From positions 1 through 5,283 of the forward strand of contig VHDM01000075.1 of NCBI GenBank assembly GCA_016876055.1: DNA of 5,283 nucleotides, in the 5' to 3' direction. The position numbers and the translations under genes were made by a program. This DNA comes from Verrucomicrobiota bacterium. Lineage in GTDB: Bacteria; Verrucomicrobiota; Verrucomicrobiia; Methylacidiphilales; Verrucolacustridaceae. Shown here piece by piece: positions 1-5,283 of the stretch. Numbering within the stretch: position 1 is the first letter of the stretch; every line of letters starts with the position of its first letter. The notes beneath the pieces were generated by a model. It did not search any database. It was not told the origin of the DNA and worked only from the letters and a program-made list of their open reading frames with translations.

Positions 1-497
1 CGCTTCTCGGCACGGTACTGTTGCGCGCCTACCCAAAGGGAGGACACGGTGCCCGGATCTTCTTTGTCGACCGCCAACCGGTCGTTCCGGAATCCACTCT
101 CGCTCACCTCCGCCGGTGCAACTGGCTGCCCACGGTCATGGCCACCGATATTTTTGAATGGGCGGAGGAAGACCCGCCCGTGGAAGCCGCCCTTGCCAAT
201 CTCTTTCTCCATCATTTCGACGAAGCAGGAATCACGCGTCTGTTTTCGGCCTTGGCGCGGAAAACCAGCGCCTTTGCCGCTGCCGAACCACGCCGCAACC
301 ATCTCGCCTTTTTGGCGACTCAAACCCTCGGGCTGATTGGCTGTCATCCCGTCACCCGACATGACGCCCGCGTCAGCGTGGCCGCCGGTTTCCGTGGCCG
401 CGAGCTCTCCGGGTTGTGGCCCTCCTCTGGGTGGAAAGTGAGGGAATGTTCCTGCGGGCCCTTCACCCACTTTTTTTCCGCCCAAAAACACGGATGA
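1..497 (+). CDS. SAM-dependent class I methyltransferase, C-terminal part (5' end outside window)
   Basis: The reading frame is open from base 3 to a TGA at 495-497, giving 164 visible residues; the true start and glycine-rich SAM motif I lie upstream, so the TTG at 21 is not the start. Visible: the end of the first helix after motif I, the acidic beta-2 loop FFVDRQ (fragment residues 20-25; D23 would contact the SAM ribose), motif ANLFLHHF (65-72), then EPRR (95-98), VTRHDA (117-122) and GFRGREL (129-135). The last three are characteristic of methyltransferases encoded beside type III polyketide synthases and FAD oxidoreductases. It probably O- or C-methylates a polyketide or lipid-like product in the cytoplasm; the substrate is unknown. 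Its stop overlaps the next gene's start (ATGA), implying one mRNA and coupled translation. Family assignment is firm; the polyketide link is inferred from motif style and gene pairing. Confidence 0.83.
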   Translation, partial: LLGTVLLRAYPKGGHGARIFFVDRQPVVPESTLAHLRRCNWLPTVMATDIFEWAEEDPPVEAALANLFLHHFDEAGITRLFSALARKTSAFAAAEPRRNHLAFLATQTLGLIGCHPVTRHDARVSVAAGFRGRELSGLWPSSGWKVRECSCGPFTHFFSAQKHG

Positions 498-1525
498 AGA
501 CGGTCCAGATCGTTGGCGGCGGGCTGGCCGGTCTCACCCTGGGACTGCGGCTGCGCCAGCTGGAGGTCCCCGTCGAGCTCTACGAGGCCACTTCCTACCC
601 CCGCCACCGCGTCTGCGGCGAATACCTCAGCGGTCGTGGATCAGATTTTCTCGAATCCTTGGTCCCTTGGAAGATTTTGGTTGAGGCAGGTGCACGTCGC
701 TCTGTCGGACTCAGGATTTTCCGGAACGACCGGAAGCTTCGCAACGAATCCCTGCCGCGTCCGGCCCTCTGCCTTTCGCGCCACCGCCTCGATCACCTCC
801 TTGCGGACCGTCTCACTTCGGCCGGAGGCCGAATCCACCTCCAAACCCGACAAACGCCAGTCGCCCAGGAAGGTTGGGTCACCGCCACGGGCCGGCAACC
901 GGCCGTCCAAGAGGAAGGTTGGCGCTGGATCGGCCTCAAGGCCCACGCCCTCGATCTTTCGATGGGGGAAGATCTGGAGATGCATCTCACCCCGCACGGC
1001 TACGTGGGTCTGTGCGCCGTGGAGGAAAACCGCGTGAATGTCTGCGGCCTCTTTCGCGCCCGGGAAACCATTCCCGGTCTCGCCCGAAACTGGCGAAACT
1101 GGCTGGGGGGCAAACCCGGCTCGGCTCTCCATCGCCGGCTTCAAGGAGTCCGCTGGGATGAGGACTCCTTCTCCAGCGTCTCCGCCATCTCCCTGCGACC
1201 CCGGCGGGCGGCTGCCCAGGCCGGTGTCCGGATCGGGGACGCCCTCACCATGATCCCACCCCTGACGGGCAACGGCATGTCCATGGCCGTGGAAGGGGGA
1301 TTTCTTTCGGCCGAACCATTGGCCGAGTGGGCACGGGGAAATCTCGACTGGCCCACCTGCTGCCAGCGGGTCGCCCGGAACTTGGATCACTCATTTTCTG
1401 CCCGCCTCCGCTGGGCCCGCCTTCTCCAACAGTCCATCCTCCACCCCCTCGGCCAACCCCTGCTTTGGCATTTTGCCTCTGTCTTTCCTTATTTTCCCCA
1501 GCTCCTCTTTCGCCAAACCCGCTAA
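494..1525 (+). CDS. NAD(P)/FAD-dependent oxidoreductase, geranylgeranyl-reductase-like
   Basis: A 343-residue flavoprotein of normal length for its family. The ATG at 494 is chosen because it lies in the ATGA overlap with the upstream stop and places the dinucleotide fold at the extreme N-terminus; an upstream in-frame start at 416 would add 26 residues of antenna from another gene's frame. Visible motifs: GGGLAG (residues 8-13) for the FAD ADP moiety, E32 at the end of beta-2, CGEYLS (42-47), R97 in LSRHRLD, an ATGR turn (132-135), and the second FAD signature GDALTMIPPLTGNGMSMA (249-266). The CGE(Y/F)LS plus PPLTGNGM pattern is typical of geranylgeranyl reductase/halogenase-like enzymes found in type III PKS-methyltransferase-oxidoreductase sets. 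The likely role is oxidation or reduction of a polyketide or long-chain product; reaction and substrate are not deducible. No Shine-Dalgarno precedes 494, consistent with translational coupling. Confidence 0.9.
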   Translation: MKTVQIVGGGLAGLTLGLRLRQLEVPVELYEATSYPRHRVCGEYLSGRGSDFLESLVPWKILVEAGARRSVGLRIFRNDRKLRNESLPRPALCLSRHRLDHLLADRLTSAGGRIHLQTRQTPVAQEGWVTATGRQPAVQEEGWRWIGLKAHALDLSMGEDLEMHLTPHGYVGLCAVEENRVNVCGLFRARETIPGLARNWRNWLGGKPGSALHRRLQGVRWDEDSFSSVSAISLRPRRAAAQAGVRIGDALTMIPPLTGNGMSMAVEGGFLSAEPLAEWARGNLDWPTCCQRVARNLDHSFSARLRWARLLQQSILHPLGQPLLWHFASVFPYFPQLLFRQTR

Positions 1526-1534
1526 TTTTCATGT

Positions 1535-1551
1535 TTTGGGGTCAGAGGTCA
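1535..1551. repeat. 17-bp direct repeat, copy 1
   Basis: The sequence TTTGGGGTCAGAGGTCA starts 9 bases after the oxidoreductase stop codon and recurs exactly at 1597-1613. Each copy contains an imperfect 7-base tandem, GGGGTCA followed by GAGGTCA. GGGGTCAG-type motifs are known near IS200-like/REP-associated tyrosine transposases in several phyla; that link is from general knowledge and is not proven here, since no transposase lies in the window. Confidence 0.85.
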
Positions 1552-1596
1552 TGGAAGTCATTATCCAATAGAGTTTTATGCGCCTATTTTTAAGGC

Positions 1597-1613
1597 TTTG
1601 GGGTCAGAGGTCA
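1597..1613. repeat. 17-bp direct repeat, copy 2
   Basis: Exact second copy of the 17-mer at 1535-1551, same orientation, start-to-start distance 62 bp. The 45 bases between the copies do not resemble the bases after copy 2, so this is not a simple 62-bp tandem duplication; only the 17-mer (and a nearby AATTTTCA octamer at 1524-1531 and 1614-1621) is shared. Confidence 0.85.
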
Positions 1614-1650
1614 AATTTTCACCGACAAACCCGCCAAGACCAAAAGGGTG

Positions 1651-1685
1651 GGCAATCAAAAATTAAAAATCCCAAATCCAAAATC
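1651..1685. repeat. Degenerate heptamer array, five units
   Basis: Read on the + strand the stretch divides into five consecutive 7-mers: GGCAATC, AAAAATT, AAAAATC, CCAAATC, CAAAATC. The consensus is roughly (C/A)AAAATC, with the last three units closest to it and the first the most diverged. On the - strand, the transcription sense of the tRNA, it reads as GATTTTG-like units 6 bases after the mature tRNA 3' end. Short tandem heptamers of this look occur interspersed in cyanobacterial and some PVC genomes. Whether it is such a dispersed repeat needs genome context. Confidence 0.55.
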
Positions 1686-1691
1686 ATAAAA

Positions 1692-1765
1692 TGCGCCGTA
1701 GAGGACTCGAACCTCTAACCTTCTGATCCGAAGTCAGATGCTCTATCCAATTGAGCTAACAGCGC
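1692..1765 (-). tRNA. tRNA-Arg(UCG)
   Basis: Reading the - strand gives a full 74-base cloverleaf. The 7-bp acceptor stem pairs GCGCTGT with ACGGCGC, with one G-U pair. The D stem is GCTC/GAGC with GG in the loop, the anticodon stem TCTGA/TCAGA encloses loop CTTCGGA, the variable loop is AGGTT, and the T stem AGAGG/CCTCT encloses TTCGAGT. The discriminator is A. The anticodon TCG decodes arginine CGA and, by wobble, CGG. CCA is not encoded: the discriminator is followed by TTTTATG, so CCA must be added by nucleotidyltransferase. The 5' end lies only 9 bases after the stop codon of the acyl-ACP synthetase on the same strand. No separate promoter is evident in that gap, so it may be cut from the operon transcript. 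Confidence 0.97.
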
Positions 1766-1774
1766 CTGACCTTT

Positions 1775-3334
1775 CTAAGTCTGCGCCATTTTTTTGGCCG
1801 CCGCCAGATCCAGCTTTCCACTCGCCAAGAGCGGAATCTTCTCCACCCGCTTGAACTTTCGCGGGATCCACAGGTTCGGCAGTTCCGCCTCCCGCAAAGC
1901 TCTCTCCGCCTCCGCGGGATCCAGGCCCACGGTGTGCAAAACCACCAGCGACTCCCCCTTCTTCTCATCCTCCACCGCCGTCACCATCACTTCCAGTCCG
2001 CCTTCGCCGCCGTGACCCAGCTTCTTGCACCACTTGGCCAGCTCTTCCTCCACCACCCCATGCGGCACCATCTCCCCGCCAATCTTGGAGAATCGGGCCC
2101 GCCGGCCCTCGATAAACAGGAAGCCGTCGCCATCCAACCGTCCGTAGTCCGCCGAGTGATACCATCCATCCTGCAGCACCTTCTCGCTCAGGTCTTGCCG
2201 CCCCAGATACCCCGGGAAAATGTTCGGCCCGCGAAACTCCAAAATCCCCGGTTCGCCTTTGGACAAAACCTGCCGACTCGCCTCATCCACCGTTCTCACT
2301 TCCATCTCGGCGACCGGCTTGCCCACCGATCCCGGCCGCTCGGCCCCCGGCACGTTCACTGACACCACCGGCGACGCCTCGGTCATCCCATACCCCTCGT
2401 ACACTTTCACCCCGATCTTTTCCGCAAACTCCTCCCGCAGAGATCCGGGCAACTTCTCCGCTCCCGTCACCACCATCCTCAATCCCCCCAGCTTCTCTTT
2501 CCCGGCCCGCCGCATCAGTGCCCGCAGGAACGTCGGCGTGGTCACCACCAATTCTACTCCGTGACCGAAAATCACTTCCCCCAAGGCATGGGGATCCAAA
2601 GGACTGGGATAAGTGACCACCCTCGGTCCACCTGTGAGCGGCCACCACAAAGTCACTGTGAAGCCAAAACTGTGGAACAACGGCAAACATCCCAACAGAG
2701 ACCCGATATTCGACCCTCCCAGGACCCCCTGAATCTGCTGCAGGTTGGAGAGAATATTTTGATGGGTTAAGACCACCCCCTTGGGCTCCCCCGTACTCCC
2801 ACTGGTAAAAAGCAGCCCCGCCTCCCGATCCCCGCCTTCCCGCGGCACTCCGGCCAAGGAAGCCAGCCAACTCCCTGGCAAAGCCACCGCCAGCAACGAC
2901 CAAACCACCGCCGCCTTCTTCTCTTCTTTCAGTACCCTGCCCAGGTCCAGTTTCCGCTCGGTTCGGGGGAAATGTTCCCCCACCTTCTCCTCCATCGCCT
3001 TCGCGGTGATCACCGTCTTGAGTCCGGCCTGCCGCACCGCCGACTCCGCAGCCATTCGCCCAGCGGTAAAATTCAGATTCACCGGCGTTTTTCCCGCCAA
3101 CACACACCCTAGATTCGCGATGGTTCCGCCCGCCCCCGGGGGCAACACAATCCCCACTCTGGCTTCCGGGCACTCTTGTTTCAGCCTGCGAGCCAACGCC
3201 AAGCCCGCCCCCAGCAGCACTCCGGCTTTGATCTTTCGCCCCCCCATGCCGGCGTCCACCAACACCAGACGGGCAGCCCCGCGCGCCAACCCCCTTGCGC
3301 AGATCAATCCCAGCGAATCGCGGGAACTGCTCAT
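1775..3334 (-). CDS. Aas-like acyl-[ACP] synthetase / AMP-forming fatty acid ligase, stand-alone
   Basis: A 519-residue ANL-superfamily adenylating enzyme. Visible motifs: ATP P-loop TSGSTGEPKG (residues 177-186), PLFHSFG (218-224), YGMTE (315-319), WYHSAD (391-396, D396 for ribose), GRRARFSKIGGEM (410-422) at the domain hinge, and PLLASGKLD (501-509) with catalytic lysine K507. KIGGEM, GIVLPPGAGG and PLLxSGK closely match the synthetase half of E. coli Aas, but the acyltransferase (PlsC) half is absent, as in chlamydial stand-alone enzymes. It would activate free fatty acids with ATP and load them onto ACP (or CoA) for phospholipid synthesis. The hydrophobic stretch at 142-163 may touch the membrane. 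ATG 3334 is preferred over a TTG at 3349 abutting the upstream stop because AAAAGG sits 5 bases before it. ACP versus CoA as acceptor is inferred. Confidence 0.85.
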   Translation of the reverse strand: MSSSRDSLGLICARGLARGAARLVLVDAGMGGRKIKAGVLLGAGLALARRLKQECPEARVGIVLPPGAGGTIANLGCVLAGKTPVNLNFTAGRMAAESAVRQAGLKTVITAKAMEEKVGEHFPRTERKLDLGRVLKEEKKAAVVWSLLAVALPGSWLASLAGVPREGGDREAGLLFTSGSTGEPKGVVLTHQNILSNLQQIQGVLGGSNIGSLLGCLPLFHSFGFTVTLWWPLTGGPRVVTYPSPLDPHALGEVIFGHGVELVVTTPTFLRALMRRAGKEKLGGLRMVVTGAEKLPGSLREEFAEKIGVKVYEGYGMTEASPVVSVNVPGAERPGSVGKPVAEMEVRTVDEASRQVLSKGEPGILEFRGPNIFPGYLGRQDLSEKVLQDGWYHSADYGRLDGDGFLFIEGRRARFSKIGGEMVPHGVVEEELAKWCKKLGHGGEGGLEVMVTAVEDEKKGESLVVLHTVGLDPAEAERALREAELPNLWIPRKFKRVEKIPLLASGKLDLAAAKKMAQT

Positions 3335-3339
3335 GCCCG

Positions 3340-3345
3340 CCTTTT
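3340..3345 (-). promoter_or_regulatory. Ribosome binding site of the acyl-ACP synthetase gene
   Basis: AAAAGG on the - strand lies 5 bases before ATG 3334 and directly after the TAA (3350-3352) of the AsmA-like gene. It decides the start: a TTG at 3349, immediately next to the stop, has no comparable site at proper spacing. Confidence 0.5.
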
Positions 3346-3349
3346 GCAA

Positions 3350-4102
3350 TTACTTAAACAGGTTCTGCAAGAATCCGGCTGCCTCCTGCACCACTCCCGG
3401 CACCGGCACCCCAAACCCCTCCGCCAAGTTGGTCACGTCTTGCCCCATCTGGCCGGCCAGTTCCTTCATGTTTTGCAGCACGGCGGCCGTCGCCCGCGCA
3501 CTGATCTCGTTGGAGATGGCGGCCGCGATCTCCGAGGGTGAGTCTCCGTCCGCCCCGCCCAAATTGCTCATCCGAATCGTTCCCAGATTCAGCTTCCCCA
3601 CTTTCATGATTCCCGAAGTCCGCACATCCAGCTTCACGTCGTTCATCACCAGCGAGGCAATCCGGATTTTGGTCTCCTTCTCGGCCTTGCCCTTCTGCGG
3701 GCGGGCAGTCCGCTCATTCACCTGCGCCTTAAGGGCGTTCATATTGTTGGCCTTGCCGCGCCCCTCAAAGAGGATCGACACATCGTTCAAGTCCACTTTC
3801 TGCACCCGGATAACCGGCCCCGTGATCGATTTCAGATCCAAATCAACGGTTCCTTTCCCCACGGCCAGCAGTTCGTCCCCGCTGAATCCCCGCGGGTTTC
3901 CGAGTCGGAAGTCTTTGAGCTGCCCTTCGCCCTTGGTCAGTTCCACCCGGACGCTCCCCAGGTGAACGCTGACCCCGGTGGCTTTTTTCGTGGCGCTGAC
4001 AATCGCATCCCGGATCAACCAGTCCTTCCCTTTGAAAAGCCACATCAACCCGGCCACGCCGACCAGGGCCACCAACACGACAAGATAACGGGTTATTTTC
4101 AT
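3350..4102 (-). CDS. Small AsmA-like membrane-anchored protein
   Basis: A 250-residue protein. Residues 6-23 (YLVVLVALVGVAGLMWLF) form one N-terminal membrane anchor after a short MKITR start, with the rest outside the inner membrane. Residues about 30-110 show the AsmA-like N-terminal pattern: an amphipathic helix, then VSVHLGSVRVELTKGEGQL, the turn LGNPRGFSGDELLAVGKG and a beta-rich stretch ending in GRGKANNMNAL. A charged K/E-rich linker near 124-135 precedes more beta strands, then a predicted helical tail from about 195 ending FLQNLFK. E. coli AsmA, TamB and YhdP relatives are far longer and help move phospholipids to the outer membrane; this resembles only one short module. The gene lies 15 bases upstream of the acyl-ACP synthetase, suggesting a lipid-related role. 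The start ATG 4102 places the anchor at the N-terminus; a longer frame to 4861 runs antisense through typA and is not credible. Exact function is unknown. Confidence 0.72.
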   Translation of the reverse strand: MKITRYLVVLVALVGVAGLMWLFKGKDWLIRDAIVSATKKATGVSVHLGSVRVELTKGEGQLKDFRLGNPRGFSGDELLAVGKGTVDLDLKSITGPVIRVQKVDLNDVSILFEGRGKANNMNALKAQVNERTARPQKGKAEKETKIRIASLVMNDVKLDVRTSGIMKVGKLNLGTIRMSNLGGADGDSPSEIAAAISNEISARATAAVLQNMKELAGQMGQDVTNLAEGFGVPVPGVVQEAAGFLQNLFK

Positions 4103-4198
4103 GCACCAATTTGGCCCCCTTTTCGCCGGCAGGGAATCGCCGATTTGTGCCAACTCCGTCCTCGCCGAATTTACGCCACCTGCTAGTTTGGGATTTTT
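4103..4198. promoter_or_regulatory. Divergent promoter gap between the AsmA-like gene and typA
   Basis: This 96-bp gap separates two divergent starts, so promoters for both units are expected here or in the gene starts. On the - strand a TTGGCA hexamer (4151-4146 region) resembles a -35 box but has no convincing -10 at 17 bases. On the + strand TTGTGC (4145-4150) and AATTTA (4168-4173) are 17 bases apart, a weak match. AGGGGG on the - strand (4115-4120) lies 12 bases before the AsmA-like ATG, rather far for a ribosome site. GGGA (4190-4193) lies 5 bases before the typA ATG. No operator or riboswitch is seen. Confidence 0.4.
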
Positions 4199-5283
4199 AT
4201 GGCGGCTCAAAAACTCAGAAACATCGCGATCATCGCTCACGTGGACCACGGGAAGACCACCTTGGTGGACCAACTCCTGCGCCAAGCCGGCACCTTCCGC
4301 TCCAATCAGGTCGTGGCCGAACGGATGATGGACTCCATGGATCTCGAAAGGGAACGGGGCATCACCATCCGCGCCAAAAACGCCGCTTTTGATTACGAAG
4401 GCACCCGGGTCAACATCGTCGACACCCCCGGCCATGCCGACTTCGGCGGCGAGGTCGAGCGCATCCTCCGTATGATCGACGGGGTTCTCCTCGTGGTGGA
4501 TGCCGCTGAGGGCCCCCAGGCCCAGACCAAGTTCGTCCTCCGCAAGGCCCTCGCCGTCGGCGCCAAACCCATTGTCGTCCTCAACAAGATCGACCGCGAA
4601 AACGCCGATCCCAAAAATGTCCTCGACCAGGTCTTTGAGCTTTTTCTGGAACTCGACGCCACGGATGCCCAGCTCGACTTCCCCGCCGTCTACGCCTCCG
4701 CCAAGGAGGGCTACGCCACCTTGAAATGGGAAGGCAAGGTCACCCCCGAAATCAAGGCCGCCGGTATGAAGCCGCTCTTTGACACCATTCTCCAAGTGGT
4801 TCCCCCACCTCCGGGCGACTTGGCAGCCCCTTTTGCCATGCTCGTCGCCAATCTCGACCACTCCGATTTCGTCGGCCGCATCTCCATCGGCCGGATCGTC
4901 TCCGGCACCGTCAAAATGGGAGACCCCGTGGCCTCCCTAAATCCGGAAGGCAAACCCGAGACGGGACGCGTCACCAAACTTTTTTCCCATCGCGGCCTGG
5001 AGCGTATTGAAATCGAGAGCGCTTCTGCGGGTGACATCGTCGGTTTGGCCGGCCTGGCCACCCCGGAAATCAGCGTGACCATCGCGGACAAACCGGATCG
5101 TGCCCCCTTGCCCTATGTGGCCATTGATCCCCCCACCATCCATATGCAGTTTGTCGTCAATGATTCTCCTCTCGCTGGCCGCGAGGGAAAATTTTTAACC
5201 GCTCGTCACCTGCGGGAGCGCCTCGAAAAGGAAATCCGCACCAATGTCAGCCTCCGCTTCACGGACGGTGGCTCCGCCGGATC
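4199..5283 (+). CDS. typA: Translational GTPase TypA/BipA, N-terminal part (3' end outside window)
   Basis: 361 codons are visible of a protein usually about 600 residues long; the frame is open to the window end. All GTPase motifs are present: AHVDHGKT (residues 13-20), ERERGITI (50-57, switch I with T56), DTPGH (75-79, catalytic H79), NKID (129-132) and SAK (167-169). GGEVER (83-88) is typical of TypA and separates it from LepA and EF-G. The EF-Tu-like beta-barrel domain II runs from about 209 to 300 (VGRISIGRI, GLERIE), and domain III begins near 310 with the PPTIHMQFVVN segment. TypA binds the 70S ribosome near the A site and supports 50S assembly, cold growth and stress response. The start is fixed by an in-frame TAG at 4184-4186, leaving ATG 4199 as the first start. 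It is transcribed away from the AsmA-like gene and is probably not functionally tied to it. Confidence 0.98.
   Translation, partial: MAAQKLRNIAIIAHVDHGKTTLVDQLLRQAGTFRSNQVVAERMMDSMDLERERGITIRAKNAAFDYEGTRVNIVDTPGHADFGGEVERILRMIDGVLLVVDAAEGPQAQTKFVLRKALAVGAKPIVVLNKIDRENADPKNVLDQVFELFLELDATDAQLDFPAVYASAKEGYATLKWEGKVTPEIKAAGMKPLFDTILQVVPPPPGDLAAPFAMLVANLDHSDFVGRISIGRIVSGTVKMGDPVASLNPEGKPETGRVTKLFSHRGLERIEIESASAGDIVGLAGLATPEISVTIADKPDRAPLPYVAIDPPTIHMQFVVNDSPLAGREGKFLTARHLRERLEKEIRTNVSLRFTDGGSAG

Noticed and set aside
416..493. 26-codon N-terminal extension of the FAD oxidoreductase
   Set aside because: It lies in the methyltransferase coding end and would push the Rossmann glycine motif away from the N-terminus; ATG 494 forms a typical ATGA coupling.
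641..1390. 249-codon open frame antisense to the FAD oxidoreductase
   Set aside because: No recognisable motif; the opposite strand carries two intact FAD signatures in frame.
1578..1584. ATGCGCC also present at 1691-1697 over the tRNA 3' end, considered as an attachment-site duplication
   Set aside because: Seven bases is far shorter than a typical tRNA attachment repeat, and no integrase is seen.
1582..1596. GCCT/AGGC mini-hairpin with ATTTTTA loop between the repeat copies
   Set aside because: A four-pair stem is too short to be significant.
1630..1652. Possible hairpin CCCGCC/GGTGGG as a terminator in the convergent gap
   Set aside because: Six pairs including a G-U, a 10-11-base loop, no T tract on the + strand and only TTTGT on the - strand; too weak to call.
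2283..3173. 296-codon open frame on the - strand in another frame of the synthetase gene
   Set aside because: Gly/Arg-rich shadow frame inside a gene with complete adenylation motifs; no motif of its own.
2781..3965. 394-codon open frame on the + strand, antisense to the acyl-ACP synthetase and AsmA-like genes
   Set aside because: It spans two well-supported opposite-strand genes, has Ser/Pro/Ala/Arg-rich low-information sequence with no domain, and is expected from high GC3 codon bias.
4103..4861. 253-codon N-terminal extension of the AsmA-like frame
   Set aside because: It runs antisense through the typA GTPase domain; the membrane anchor and a proper ATG at 4102 define the real start.
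4711..5091. 126-codon open frame antisense to typA
   Set aside because: Shadow of typA domain II coding; no motif of its own and composition typical of antisense GC-rich frames.

Overview
The window is dense, high-GC bacterial chromosome: five protein genes, one tRNA gene and one repeat-bearing intergenic gap. Strongly C/G-ending codons, a triad-like methyltransferase/FAD-oxidoreductase pair of the kind found beside type III polyketide synthases, a stand-alone Aas-type acyl-ACP synthetase and a small AsmA-like protein together suggest a Verrucomicrobiota or related PVC-group bacterium. This placement is inference from gene style; no taxonomic marker was compared.

Left part (1-1525, + strand): the 3' end of a SAM-dependent methyltransferase gene whose start lies outside the window, translationally coupled by a 4-base ATGA overlap to an NAD(P)/FAD-dependent oxidoreductase of the geranylgeranyl-reductase-like type. 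The two probably tailor a small lipid-like or aromatic polyketide; a type III polyketide synthase gene is predicted just upstream of the window.

Middle gap (1526-1691): a convergent, AT-richer spacer. It holds an exact 17-bp direct repeat (two copies 62 bp apart) and a five-unit array of degenerate heptamers ending directly at the tRNA. No gene is seen here.

Right-middle part (4102 down to 1692, - strand): an apparent transcription unit of three parts: a small membrane-anchored AsmA-like protein, an Aas-like acyl-ACP synthetase/AMP-forming ligase 15 bases downstream, and tRNA-Arg(UCG) starting only 9 bases after the ligase stop codon. The two proteins plausibly act in fatty-acid or phospholipid recycling and lipid movement in the envelope.

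Right end (4199-5283, + strand): the first 361 codons of typA/bipA, a ribosome-associated translational GTPase, divergent from the AsmA-like gene across a 96-bp gap that should contain both promoters. Nothing here amounts to a clearly new system. The most open questions are the 17-bp repeat pair, the heptamer array and the AsmA-like/acyl-ACP synthetase/tRNA arrangement.
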